The notes under the pieces are model-generated. The model did not search any database. It worked only from the letters and a program-made list of their open reading frames with translations, and was not told where the DNA came from. A program made the position numbers and the translations under genes. A stretch of 64,000 nucleotides of DNA from Paguma larvata (Eukaryota > Chordata > Mammalia > Carnivora > Viverridae): NCBI GenBank assembly GCA_030068075.1, contig CM057835.1:23776930-23840929 (forward strand). Reading direction: 5' to 3'. Of the stretch, positions 31,981 through 44,479 are shown piece after piece. Position 1 is the stretch's first letter, and every line of letters begins with the position of its first letter.

Positions 31981-32583
31981 GGCAAGATTTCATTTTTTTT
32001 ATGGCTGATAATATGCCATTATACACATATACCATATCTTTTTTTTTTTTTTTTTTAACGTTTGGTTATTTTTGAGAGAGAGCACAGGTGGGGAAGGGGC
32101 AGAGAGAGCGAGACACAGAATCCAAAGTAGGGTCCAGGCTCTGAGCTGTCAGCATAGAGCCTGATGCGGGGCTCAAACTCAAACTGCGAGATCGTGACCT
32201 GAGCCAAAGTCAGACACTTAACCGACTGAGCCACCCAGGCGCCCCTATATATACACTGTATCTTTACTCATTCTTCAACTGATGGACACTTGCCACTTGC
32301 AATGACCTGGATGGAGCTAGAGAGTTTATGCTAAGTGAAATGTCTGTCAAAGACAAATACCATGATTTCACATGTATGTAGAATGTAAGCAACAAATGAG
32401 CAAAGAAAAAACAAGCCAAGAAAGTCTCCTAACTCTAGAAAACAGATGGTTATCAGAGGAGAGGTAAGTGGGAGGATGGGTTAAAGAGGTGATGGGCATT
32501 AAGGAGTGCACTTGTGATGAGCACTGGGTAATGTATGGAAGTGTTACTATACTGTATACTGTACATTAACTGGAATTAAAAAT
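31981..32583 (+). mobile_element. L1 3' end with twin-priming inversion, split by a SINE
   Basis: 31981-32290 (minus the nested SINE) is antisense ORF2-end sequence: GGCAAGATTTCATT, TGGCTGATAATATGCC and AACTGATGGACACTTG. 32290-32583 is sense 3' UTR: TTGCCACTTGCAATGACC, GGATGGAGCTAGAGAG, TAAGGAGTGCACTTGTGATG, ending GGAATTAAAAA. The inverted piece, read in L1 sense, ends AAATCTTGCC, and the sense piece begins TTGCCACTTG, so the two are adjacent in the parent L1. This is the signature of twin priming. The strand given is that of the 3' end. Confidence 0.88.
32041..32246 (-). mobile_element. CAN-SINE nested in the inverted L1
   Basis: Poly-T tail, body GGGGCAGAGAGAGCGAGACAC, CCAGGCTCTGAGCTGTCAGC, head CGACTGAGCCACCCAGGCGC. 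Flanks ATATACCATATCTTT and ATATACACTGTATCTTT look like a target duplication with small changes. A short deletion removes part of the ACTCACGAACTG segment. Confidence 0.93.
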
Positions 32584-32588
32584 GTATA

Positions 32589-32683
32589 GGGTGCCTGCTG
32601 GCTCTGTCGGTAGAACATGCAGTTCTTGGTCTCTCAGGGTTGTAGGCTCAAGACCCATGTTGGCTGTAGAGATTACTTAAAAA
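32589..32683 (+). mobile_element. Short carnivore SINE, plus strand
   Basis: GGGTGCCTGCTGGCTCTGTC, GGTAGAACATGCAGTTCTTG, GGCTCAAGACCCATGTTGGC, TGTAGAGATTACTTAAAAAT. Same short form as 28570-28662, placed at the poly-A end of the L1. Confidence 0.85.
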
Positions 32684-32734
32684 TCTTCAAAAGAATGACA
32701 GCACCCTTAACTGACTCCAGAAGAGAGGCAGGGT

Positions 32735-32884
32735 GATTCAGAGCCTTGCTTTGGAGTTCCATAGATGTAGGATCAAGTCCCAGTTCTGGTAATTTTCACT
32801 AAGGTATGCTTGGCAAAATTGGTTAATCTTGGCAATTATGTACCCCATTATGTAAATAAAATGAGAGTAAGCATTATTTTATTC
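32735..32884 (+). repeat. MIR, plus strand
   Basis: GATTCAGAGCCTTGCTTTGG, GATCAAGTCCCAGTTCTGG, TTGGCAATTATGTACCCCAT follow the MIR head and core, heavily diverged. Confidence 0.6.
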
Positions 32885-33400
32885 ACTCAAATAGTTGAGT
32901 GCCTACGAACTGCTGGGGATGCCCAGAGCAGATGGTGGGGGCTGGCTCTAGCCCACACAGGCTTACAGAATAGTGAGAGATAAACAAGATAGTCTTTAGT
33001 TTCTAGACACCGTCGAGCGCCAAGAGGAAAAACTGAAGCAGAGAAGGGAAATATGGAATGGCAGAGGGGGTGAGGGTGGTATTTGAGGTTATGTGGAGAA
33101 GTTCACATTTGGGCAAAGGCTTGAAGCAAGTGAAGGAGCAAGCACATGGGTATCTGGCAGAAGAACATTCCAGACAGAAGGAATAGGTGCCCAGGCCTGA
33201 GGTGTAATGGGCCTGGCAGTTGTGAGGAACAGCACGGAAGTCTGTGGCTGGAGCTGAATTGAGGGAGTAGGATGTCAGAGTTGATAGAAGCCAGATTGTG
33301 TAGGGTCGTGGGAGCTGCTGCAGGCCTTTAGACTTTTACTCTGGTGTGAGGAGCCAGTGGGGAATTGTGAGCAGGACCATGTTATCTGTCCTCATTTTCA
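32885..33400 (-). repeat. L2 3' region, antisense
   Basis: GAGTGCCTACGAACTGCTGG, GGATGCCCAGAGCAGATGG, CACACAGGCTTACAGAATAG, TGAGAGATAAACAAGATAG, CATTCCAGACAGAAGGAATA, CCCAGGCCTGAGGTG, CAGATTGTGTAGGGTCGTGG match the long antisense L2 series in order. It is the longest L2 copy here. Confidence 0.7.
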
Positions 33401-34969
33401 CACGACTTTCTGTGGATTGGCATTTGTGTGTGAAGGGCACCTGGCATAGAGCAGGTGCTCTAACACAGTTGTCTAAGAGGTTCCCATCAGTAGAGAGGCG
33501 TGGTGGCGGGCCTGGTGGTCTGGAGTGCGTGTTGTACAGGACTTCTTAACTCCTGGGGGATGTTTTTCGAAATCTATGGTGATTTGCCTCCTTACTTGGG
33601 TGCCCAGCATAGCATTCATGGTTCTTTTTTCTGTTCCTGTAACAAGTTCTGTTTTCATGGAAAAGGTGGGTGATCTGTTTAGACTTCAATCTTGACTGTG
33701 ATTGAGTTGTCATGTGCCCTTTCTTAGTGTATTGACCTTAGAAAGTTTTTCGTTGTTTTTTACAGCATGGGAGGAAGCCGTGGATTGGGAGGGATGGGGG
33801 TGAGAACATGGTTTCTGGGGACTTATTCATGCTAGTGACCCGTTGGTCCATGTTAGCAGACTCAAGATCATCGGCCCAGTGACCTTATTCTTGGTCAGAA
33901 AGGACAAAATCCTAGCATATGTAACCAAAGTCAGGTGAATGATATCTCTTGAGAAGACAGGGTTTTTACCACATAACTCACTTCTACATTGGAAGCAACA
34001 CATGTAGCGTCACGTGAGACTTGAATAATTCAGAGCTGGTTTGGGGGAAGGTATTGACAATTTCTATTGATGTATCTAGTATCGTTAGTACTGATTCAGA
34101 TTTATTAACAAAGAGCAAGACTTTATTTTTAGGACCCAAGATGATTGCTGTTTACCCACTAATGAAGTGGTGTGGATTGTCGAAGATTTCATGTTAGTAG
34201 GAGGTCCATCTGCACGATTCCTATTTCTGGGCTTTTTAGAAACATCAACTTAGGACTGCTTACAGAAGTTGTCATTTTTCTGCCTGTGGTTCAGATATTT
34301 TCATTACAGTCATAATGAAATCATGTGGACTCCAGTGATTCAATGTTGACATTAAAACATGGGTGAAATAGCCTTTAATATTTAAAATAGATTGAAATCC
34401 TGCAGTATATTTATAATAGCACATAACAGCTAAGCACATTACCGTGAAAAGATCTCCATTTAGGCAGAGGAAAAGTATAAGACGCAAAACTATAAACTTC
34501 ATGACGTTGGATTATAGATTAAGCTCAACTTGGTAATTGAGATATTCTTTATATAAGTGGTCAACTGATAAAAGCAAAGGATTTCCTGAGAAAAGATAGT
34601 GCTTTGCCTCTATGATGGATTCTATGAAAAGCAGCTGGAGAGGGTGACAAGTGGCTTACCTGACAAGGCTAGTTTAGAAGTCAGCTGAGAGTTCTGCTCT
34701 GCTAGAATCACCAGGATGAGCTGACTTGGGAGGGCAGGGGTGTGGTGTTTATGGAAGTGACTCAGGTGGTTTTGCCCCTCACTGTTGTGCCCAACCAGGC
34801 TCCATACTCTGAATGGCTTGTGCAAGGCCCTGTACTTTGCTTATTCTAAAGCAGTGGTTTTTCTTAGCCATTTTTGGGGGTTACTGTGTCCCTTGGAGAT
34901 TGGATGGAGCCTTTCCTCAGAAGAACGAACACTGCAAACACAATAACTTGTAAAACTCTTATTTAACCT
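33401..34969. other. Unique sequence
   Basis: No gene or repeat recognised. 33401-33560 has a short TAACACAGTTGTCTAAG stretch with no known match. Frames are all under 80 codons. Confidence 0.5.
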
Positions 34970-35050
34970 GGCAGTCTCTTATCTGGTCTCCATTGCTATA
35001 GTTCTGCATTTTCAAGAACGTCATAAAAATGGAATCATGTGGTTCAGAAC
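34970..35050 (-). mobile_element. Short L1M 3' fragment, antisense
   Basis: ATAAAAATGGAATCATGTGG preceded by CATTTTCAAGAACGTC matches the antisense L1M 3' end ('ggacatttcatataaatggaatcatacaat'). Very short, low divergence resolution. Confidence 0.45.
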
Positions 35051-38000
35051 TTGAGATGATCTAAGGTGTATGTTTTCTCATGTTTCTTGGATACTGTATA
35101 GCTGGCCCAGAGCTCACAGGATAAGGAGACCTTGATTCATGGCTACACTGTTTTGGTGGAAAATAATGGCTCAAGATTGCAATGATATTCTGGCTTCATC
35201 TCTCTGATTTTTGCAACCAGAGTCCTTTCCATATTGTTCCACCCTGGCTATTGACCCAGCTCTGATGTACCCTGGGACCAACAGCTATTCGTTGCTGTTT
35301 ACCATGAAATGCACTTGTTGGTGACGCCCATCTGCTAGTGACCAGTCTTGGTCTTGTTTTAACAGCCTCATTCTGGTCTGAATTCCTACCTTGATTGCCT
35401 CCCCCCCCTCCTTTTTTTTTTTTTTTTTTTTTTTAATTTATGGACTGAAGTAGTATTCTCCTAAATTCCAGAAACCACGTCTTCACTTCCTGCTACCAGA
35501 CATCCTTGTGTACCTTCTTGAATCCTCCCAATGTGAGTCATAGTGGTCCCCATAGTGCTCTATTTTGGCTCTTCCAGCTGAGCCCCCAGTCAGCCTACAG
35601 GTGTTGCTGCGCTGGCCTTCTGTGCATCTGTGATTGCTAGCGTTTTCGTTCTGGCAGGGCTCTTGTCCATCTGCTTCTACTTGGAAGGTCAATATGGCTA
35701 GATGGTACTTCTAGAGTCCACATCTGTGCATTCTCTGGATATGAGTTGACCCTGCCAAGGCCTGGCATGCTGATAACATGGAAGCCTGTCACTACATGGG
35801 CCTACTTCTGATACCAAATATCTCCATCTCCACAATTAGGTGGATTCAAACACCGAGTCATTTGTGTTGCCCTTTTGCCTTTTCTCTTTTCAAATCCTAC
35901 TTGTCCAGAAAAGTCCAGTACCTTCATACTTTTCCTATTTCTGCATGTACTGGGTGCTTAGGTACCACCTGTTTCTACAGTGGTATACTCCTAGGGCATA
36001 TGCCATTGTTGTGAGGACTTGAGAATGGATTTCACAGATCATGTGCCTTGCAGTCTTTTGGAGGTCCTATAGCTCATGCTGGTGACTCCAGAATAAAAGC
36101 CTGATATGGGAAATCTCTCGGCTCTATAGGCTAGAGTGTGGTGACCTGCTACTTTTCACCTCTGTTCTTGGTTCCTGTTTGCCTGAGTGTGGTCCTCTGA
36201 GGAGCATGGGGAGGAAACTTCAGCCCCTAAACAGAAGTTTAAAATTTTGTATCTCAGGTTTTCTTTGGTTGTAAACTGATTTCCAGGGAAACCAGGAATC
36301 AAGGTTATTAAATAAGTGCAATGTGAAAAAATTAATGAGAATTGAGAAGAGATGCAAAGAAGAGAGACTGTCTCCATTGCTTCTCTGCCTCCCCCAAAGT
36401 CCTAGATTACTTGTGGGCTTGTGGCAGTTTCTACATACCTGGGCATTTGGAGGTGTCCTGTCAGTTGAGGGGTGTCTGTATGTACCTGCTCATAGATCCA
36501 CACCTATTTGATAGGATCCTTGGAATACATGCATGTGAAGCCAGGTAAAAGGCCAAAACTCCAGTGTTAGACACATAAGTTCCAGTGTCAAAGGATATGA
36601 ATTCTCTTTTTTGACTTAGGGAAAGGTTATAAAAGACTTGATTTTAGCTGTAACTTACAAGAGCATAATTTGAAATTCAGTGTTATTAAAATTAATGATA
36701 TCAGGGAGGAACTGGTTCTATTGTTGAAGACCCCAAAATGTCTTTTTTGTGATGCCTACACTATGTGAGTGGTGTTCTTAATCCCAAAGAAAGATCGGAA
36801 CAACCACGAAAACCGGAAAAACTTAATTATATAATCTTTTGAGGTAATCTAAAGTCAAAGCATTTTTTTCAAAACAGATTCTTTTCAAGAGGGAGATTGT
36901 AGACCATGTTTCTAGAATGATGCTTTCTGGTTGTTCAGCCCATTTGGAACTCCATGATCTTGATGGCAAATCATTAGGATCCATCAAATTACAAAAAGAT
37001 CTAGTATAATGTTAGAAAAAGTTGTTAGGTGTTTGGAATCTCTATAAGGAAAAGATGGAGATTTAATCAGCCCACAGTAAGGAATTTGAACAGGATAGGA
37101 TTGTGAGATGCTGATGTTACCTTCCAGTCAGGGGTGGACTCTGGAGGGTCTTTGGCCCTCCCCAGCCTCCATGGTTAGGTTGGAAGAGTATCGACACAAG
37201 CTAGTTAGAAATTGGGGACCAAAGCAGTGGCTTAAGGAATGGCCAGGCAGCACTCTTTCACTGTCCAATTCAGGTATGTTGGTAAACTGAGGTCCTGGCT
37301 TGGCCAAAATGCCAAGTTGGCTCTGCCCACAGCAGGCTGTTGGATCTGCTAACCATGGGAGGCTAGAAGCCGTGGGTGAGCTCAGGCAGAACAAGCAGGG
37401 GAGGGTGGGGTGGGACAGGTAGGAAAGAATACAGAACCTGTTTTGAGAGCATGATAGCACCTGCTGATAACATCCAATCCACTGGATTAGCTATTTCTCT
37501 CCTTCTGTGGAGGAATGAGTTTTCTCCCTGGAGAGGGCAGAAAAGTCTCTTAGGAGCTAAGGCAGAAAATGGGGAGAGGAAAGAAAAGACTTGGAGAAAC
37601 TCTGGCTGCCATAGTAACTCTTTTGCCTTGGTGACTTGGCGAGAAGTTCAGACCTTCATGTGCCTGCAGAACAGCTGGGGACATTATTTGGGGATTGTTA
37701 TATGTTGGGTTAGGGTTTGGGAGATGGTGTATTTCAAACTGGCTTCTGGGTGCTGCTACTGCTCCTGGTCTTCCAACCCTACTTGGAACATTTGGCTTCT
37801 GATCCTTTCTTCTGGCCATGCTGGACTGGGTTGGAGCAGCCTCTGCCTGAATCAGGGGCATTTGCTTACTAATTGCAGACTGTTCCTCTGGCTTACTATT
37901 CTTAACTTGCTAACACCCTACTTCTCTAACTTCTCTGTGGATCTGTGTGATGCTGGCCCATGGTGGAGGATTATCACCTGGTTTTTCTCCAGCTGGGCTG

Positions 38001-41000
38001 CATTTCTACTGTGAGTTTTCTCAATATTTTCTTTTTCCTAGGATTAAGACTCAGAGGGTTGTTCTTAGTTTTTTAGGTGTTTTTTTTTTTTTTTTAATCA
38101 TTGTATATGGCAATGAAGATTGCCTTTAGGACTTACGGTGGAGATTACGTGGTTACAGAGATCATCTAAGGACTCCAGGATACTTGGCTACTGCCTCACT
38201 AAGTACCTATCTTTCCTGGGGCCTTCTTAAGGGATAGTTGCCAAATAACAAACAAGGATACACTAGATTTGATGAGCCTGAAGGTCCATGCTTTCCAAAG
38301 CAGAGTTTTGGGTTTGAGTATCTGTTTCATTGGTGGTATCGGCTCCAGCTCCCCCTGAGCCACATCCATATTTAGGAGTCTTACCATGCTCTAGTTGTCC
38401 CCGGCAAAGCACATAGAGGGAGGGCCTGACACTGATGAGAGCCTCTAGCTCTTTCAGTTTGCTGATCCCTAGACCTGGAAGAGAGAAGGTGAAGAACACT
38501 GTATGAGCTTTGGACCCCAGTGATCATGCCCTCATAATAGTCAACATCTTGGAGTTTAACCAGTCAGAATTACCTGCTTTGGGGGAAGAATAAGGAACTA
38601 GGTGACAGGTGCCTTTCATACCATTCAGGCCATTTTCAACTAGAATGTAACTTAAGGATAGCTCTGGTGCACAGTAACTGAGGTTTTCTTGTTAATGGGC
38701 TGGTTGCTGCACAGTAGTAGATGCTTCCTAGATGTCAGTGAAGCTGGGATTCCCATGCCTCAAAAGGTACTCTCTTCCAGTCGTTGCTTGAGCAACAGAA
38801 CCAGTGTGATGCATCAGTGTCTTTAGTGTGACAGCTCAGGAGAAACAAGATCCTGATTTAGCAGAAGCAGATGTCACAGAAAATGCTTTGCTTTAACCAT
38901 GACAAAGTGAAACTGTGAATTAGTCATTTAAGAATTTACTCTAGTGAATATCCAAACAGATGTGCTAAAATAAAAAAAAAGTTCTCTGTTGTCATTGAAC
39001 CACTCCTGCATATGGTTTTATATTCTTCTGGCAGTTTCCAGACTGGGCTATGTAAAAGACTTGAGCTATGAATCTTGGCTCTGAGCTTGGAAGATGACCG
39101 TCAGGTTATGGGAGGTAAATCCTCGAAGGTGGTTTTAGGACACTCGTAGGTCTGTGTGAACTAGGGAGGCTTGGCCCTATGTCCAGTGTTTTCGACCAGC
39201 CTAATAAGCCCATGGCAGGCACACGTGGCCCTGTTCAATGTCTGTGTTTAGTTATCCCTATTGGTAGAGGATAAGTTAATGTGTCTAATGTTGGATGTTC
39301 ATTAGTATCTGTGAAGCTAGTTGGTTTTGGAGGGGACATAGCTGCAAGATACCTTGTATTCCTCAGCTAACCATTCTGCAATTGTAACATGGGGACGGTT
39401 GCTGAAGGGATGCAGCTCCATCCCTACCACTTAAAAATAGCTCGCAGCTCAACCAGAAATGTCTTTAGACCTTGTCAGTGTCTCCTGGTCAAGGTCATCT
39501 CTTGCTGAGAACCTTTCACGTATAGTCCTTGTGTTTCAGGGTGGGAACCCTTGGAAGTGTGAGCATCCCAAGAACCAGCTACGTTTGACTTTGCTAAGAG
39601 GCAAGGCTGGTGGCTCTGCATCTAAGCCAGACCTTTGGGATTGCAAGGAACCCACAGGCACTTTGTCAAACTTCTGTTCTCTCAGAGCCTCTATTGTGTG
39701 TTCCATTGCCGCACAACTTGTCCTTTAGTATACATGTCAGTAGTCTGCTCTGGAGCGGCTAACGGCCTCCTGTGCTGAGAAGCCTCTATATTCTCTGTCC
39801 AAACCCATTTCCCCCATTGCTTGACATGGATTTTTTTATTCAAGATGGGATTTTTCATCCTTACGTTTGAGTTTTTATTCTGAGCAGTAGGTACAAAAAA
39901 AATAAAGACCTAGGTGGGTGAGTTCGAAGTGAGAGACTTCAGACCTCATTAAGGAACTTCATCTTTGCATCTGTTGGTTTCAAAGATGATGGGTTAAATG
40001 GAAAGAAAATGGGAAACTTGTCACCGAAGTTGAACAGTTGATAAAGGTCACTCTGCCCTTCAAGCTGTGTTGAGGTTGCTCCTACAGAGGCCCCTGCTAT
40101 CTGTTCTTTAGATTTGTTCATGGGAGAATAAAGGTATATGATATGGGCAATCAGCTAGGTTCTGAGGGAACTACGTAGGGAGCACATGGCCTTGGCATTT
40201 TTGGGTTTTCTTGAATGGCAGGAATTGGGCTCTGGGTCATAGGCAATGGTCTGACCCACTCTCCATTGGTGAAGGTCTCTTCCCTGAGCCACTCCTCAGT
40301 GGACTTCCGTTGGTTACATGAGTCACCTGTGGCCCAAGGCAGGTAGTTTACACTCAGTGCTTTGATCATACAGGAGAGCTTACTACATAGTGCCCCTTAC
40401 CTTTTGTCTACATTAGTTCCTTTCTGTTTCTAAGAATTTTGCCTGCCTTTTTCTTCTATTTAAGTCCCACCACTCCTGGCAGCCTTTACCAGTTGGTCCA
40501 GCTCTTATGCTACTGCACTTCCAGTCTTTGCCACACAGTTGAACACTTAAATGTTTTCAAAAGTAAGTTGTGGTTCACAAGCTACTTGAAGTTAGGCTTG
40601 TATTTTTTCTTTATTCATGCCAACTAGCTTGCAACTGGATGGTTATTTTAATACTGATTTTGATGGAGCTCTTTGGGACATCTAATACAATTGTTATACT
40701 GTGGGGATCCAGAGAACCGAATGACTGAATTTGGAACCTGTTAACTCCAAAGCAATAATTACTAGTTGACATCTTGATCTTTCAACAGTTGGGCAATGTA
40801 TCTGTGAGATCATACACTGCTTAAAGTCAGTTTCTATGAATCTGAGTGTTAACTCTTAAAAGTATACTACTAAGTAAACAAATCGTCTTGCTTGATGGAG
40901 AATGTTAGATCCAAGCAAACTGCATTGAAGGGGAAATGTTAAATATTTGAATTACAAGGAATCATTTACTCTGATCTCGTGATATGGTGTCTTGCCTACA

Positions 41001-41480
41001 CTTCAGAGGCTGGTCAGTCTGATTTTTCCGGGCTCATACCACTAGCCTCTTTGGCAAAAACAGCACATAGTTTCTCCTTTGAGGGTTGAGTGTCTGTTTT
41101 CTGGCTCATGACCTCCCTTTGCCAACCCCAAGTTCTGCTGTCTCCAGTTTTCTGTCACTGCTCCATCTCTGTCACTTGAATGTGGGTTTTCCAGGATCTG
41201 GTCTGCTGCCCTGATGGCTTTGTTGGTCCTTTGACACCTGAAAGGCTTCATGAACTGTGAAGGATTTGCCTCTAGACCTTACAAGGCTTTGGACCTATGT
41301 TAGAGGTGGGTTCTCTGTCCCTCATCTCTGGTTTGTGTCATTTGGTGGTCCATTATTTGGAACCAGCACTTAGTCTATTCTGTCTACACATCTATCATGC
41401 TCATTGCTTGGGAAATAAGCCCCACATTCTGCTATATAAGGATGGAGGTTTTTTTTGTTTGTTTGTTTTGTAATGGTAGA
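35051..41480. other. Repeat-poor unique interval, 6.4 kb
   Basis: No SINE, L1, LTR or MIR that I can recognise. T23 run at 35412-35434; T15-range run near 38080; A9 near 38971. The longest frame of the window is here (37376-38014 plus; first ATG at 37451, 188 codons including stop); see the rejected list. By eye the plus strand is rich in G and T. An old, unrecognised ERV or LTR cannot be excluded, but I found no retroviral pol or gag motif. Confidence 0.5.
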
Positions 41481-41545
41481 TTTTTTTTTAATAGTTTATT
41501 GTCAAATTGGTTTCTATACAACACCCAGTGCTCAATCCAACGAAT
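41481..41545 (-). mobile_element. Very short L1 3' end, antisense
   Basis: TTTTTTTTAATAGTTTATTG, TCAAATTGGTTTCTATACAA, CACCCAGTGCTCAATCCAAC: only the last 65 bp of a carnivore L1, an extreme 5' truncation. Confidence 0.88.
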
Positions 41546-42639
41546 TTTTAACAAACATCCCAGAACATACATGTCTAGATAGGTTTTGTTGAGTGAAGTA
41601 ACTTTAGGACTACTCGGACTACACTGCTATTGCTCAAGTTTTGGAAATTCTCTTATGATGTTTCAGCCATTTTATAAGCTGCACATGGACCAAACAGGTT
41701 TTCTCAGTCTTTTTGAGCACTTTTGTCAGGCTAGGTAGTCCATTAGATCTGGGAGTCAAAAGAATAGTTAAGGTTACTTTCATGGAGCCTTCAGTCAGGT
41801 TGAGCTAAGTGGATGAGCAGCTCTGGGTCCAACCAGATGCATTGGCATGTCACGAGAGGCAGGATGGGCTTGAGAGATTTGTCTGGGGAATGGGTATATA
41901 GGAGGAAAGTCAGAAGGCTTGAGTCAAGAAGGGTGGAGAGGATTGTGAGAAGATGAGACAGGCAGGAAAGGGATGGGACATTCCAGAGAGGAAACCATAT
42001 TAGCAGCAGTATTTTGAAAATCCGGGGCTTGCTCAGGAAATCGACTAATTTGATTTGACTCCACCTGTTCACACTGGCCCCATGGGTGGGTGCCAGTGAG
42101 GCTGCAGAGTCTGCTGGCTCAGCAGGGCTTCCCAGGGGGATCTGAGAGCAGACTGTGCCCAGAGGTAGTGATACATCATGGCCGTGCTGAGAAGCCAGCA
42201 TAGAATCCAAGGTTGTCCCTGGGGTGGGAACAGGAATGCAGGGCAGAGTAGAGGAGATGGGAGTTCTTGTGTTTGTTTCTGCTTTTGTTTTTAAAGGCTA
42301 TTCTGTGTACCCAGGCCAGCGGCAGAGGGCTTTTAAAGGTCAGGGTGAGAGTGGAGAGTCAGCCTAGAGGACCTTGAACAACAGCCTAGGATGTTTGGTC
42401 TCAAAGGGGGTCTGGAAATGCTGATCCTTCCTGAACCAGGAGTGAATAGGCCCGATGGGTGTTTGAGTAAAGTGGATCCACCAGCTGCTGTTAGCATGGG
42501 GTAGAGAGGAGAGAACCCAGGGACACTCAGCAGTCTGTGTTGAAAGGCAGAGAACAAATATGTGGACCAACACTATTCCCATGTGAAAGGGAAGAATTTG
42601 GTGGTGGTGAGGGGTTGGTCAGGGAGGCAGATGGGAAAC
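41546..42639. other. Unique sequence
   Basis: No gene or clear repeat. The 139-codon minus-strand frame 41791-42210 has no recognisable domain. Confidence 0.45.
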
Positions 42640-42795
42640 AATTTTTAAAAATTTTTAAAAATATTTTTGAGAGCATTCAAAGCAAGCTCCAGCCTCTGAG
42701 CTGTCAGCACAGAATCCAACGCAGGGCTGGATGAACCTTGAGATCATGACCTGAGTTGAAGTCAGATGCTTAACTGACTGACTGGGTACCTGCGT
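42640..42795 (-). mobile_element. CAN-SINE with degraded head
   Basis: Tail AATTTTTAAAAATTTTTAAAA, then AGCAAGCTCCAGCCTCTGAG, CTGTCAGCACAGAATCCAAC, GAGATCATGACCTGAGTTG. The head is altered to GACTGACTGGGTACCTGCG. Confidence 0.88.
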
Positions 42796-44479
42796 GGGAA
42801 AGGATTTGGCAATGGCTTATATGCTAGGTGGCCACAGGTCCTTGTTGGCTCTGGAAATGCCTAGTTTATGCCTTTGACCTGGCTTAGGTGAGTCCTGGAA
42901 AGCTGCCTTTCTGTAGGTCAACAGTGTTCAAGTGGGGCAATTTCATATGGTTCAACCTAATGTTAAAAGTGCTTCCCTTCATTCTCAGTTGTTCCTGTGT
43001 GGACAGTAAATGACTTGGTCATCCTAGTGGTAGAGTGTTGAGGCACAAGAAAGTCTTTGCCAAAGTTCTGAGCTTAGTGACCAGGAGAATGGCCTGGTCT
43101 AGAAGTAATTAGGATTGTGAGGTGGGTGATACTGATTTACTTTGTTGACTCTTTGAGACAGACACACACTTCCACGTGATTCCATTCTCTCCCTAAAGAT
43201 AAAGCATTTTTATGCCTGAGGGATATGTTCAAGTATAATGGCTGTGAAGGTCATTTTTGTAGGAGACATGACAGCCATCATTTGGGCTTTTGGAAGATTG
43301 CTTTGAATGGCATGACTCACTTTGGGGAGTGTGCGTTCTGGTGGCTCTGTTGATGTGACACCCCCTGTACTGTGGAACATTCCTCAGAGGTGGCCAGAGC
43401 AAGTGGCTGGTCAGCCAAGGCCTTAAAGTTCATTCTTTTATAACTATGTCTCATAGATGATTATAGACTATTTGCAGAAAGACCGCCAGCCTCACAGGTG
43501 GTGGTTCTTAGCAGCAATGGAGGCTGAGCATGGGTGTGTCTGTGGCTCACTGGCGACCCCACCCTCACCCAAGATCCTCACCGACCCCCAGTGTGCATAC
43601 CTGCTTCATTATGTGTCCAGTGGATAGCAGAAATACCACTGTAACAAAGCTGTTTTTAGTCTTTATAGTAGCAAGATCTTCAGTCCCTTGACTTCATGGG
43701 GTTAACCGTAGGCCATGATTTGCTGAAGAAGGAAATGTAGATAATTCCTCTTCTATTTCATGGGTGGAATCTTAGGCCAAGGCATCAGTCCTCAAAGGAT
43801 AAATGGCTTTGACAGGCAGACCATGACAGAAGGTAGTTTAGAGAGAGCACATTTTCATTTTTATTTTTGAAATGGGTGTGCTCAAGTGGGTCCTTTGGTG
43901 GGAGATATTGCACAGGGAATGTTTAAAACCTACAGGTTTAGGTTAATGTGCAGATCCACAGGAAGTGGGCCCTAGTTTCAGTTTTTGTTGGTCTAATAGT
44001 AACAGAAAGAGTTAATATTGCATCAAGTGGCATCATGTGGCACGTACCAGATGCATGGATGAAGAATTCTAAGGACAGCAGAGTACTCAGTCTGTTAAAT
44101 ATCTGATAAACGACATGCGGATCATTTCTGCTTTCTTTTCTTGTGAGGTGTTGTCCTGGGGCAATAGTATAGGGTGAGGGCTATGTCCACAGGTCTCTCC
44201 TGGATGGCATACTCCTTCCCTTCAGAAGGAACTGTCATTTTCTAATATGTTTCATTATGAAATCTTAAACACTTTAATTCCTTACAAGAGAATTCATGAG
44301 TATGATAGAAAATCGAAAGATAGAGAAAACAAAAATCCTCATTAACTTTATCTCTTTCTCAACAGATCTCCTCCCTTTATTAATCTCTGATAAATCCGAT
44401 AGAGAAACAATAAACTGAAGTTTGGTGTAATCTTCCAAGACCAGCCCTTGCATACAGACTATATATCCATAGAGCATTA
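42796..44479. other. Unique sequence
   Basis: No gene or repeat recognised; frames are short. Confidence 0.5.

Noticed and set aside
37376..38014. 212-codon plus-strand frame as a real gene
   Set aside because: It starts at GTG, has no domain, signal or plausible composition, overlaps an open frame on the other strand, and has no promoter or splice context that I can support.
35051..41480. Internal region of an endogenous retrovirus
   Set aside because: I looked for gag zinc-knuckle and polymerase motifs on both strands. A CCFCQRG stretch near 41045 (minus) was tempting, but the pattern is incomplete and followed by a stop; no LTR pair was found.
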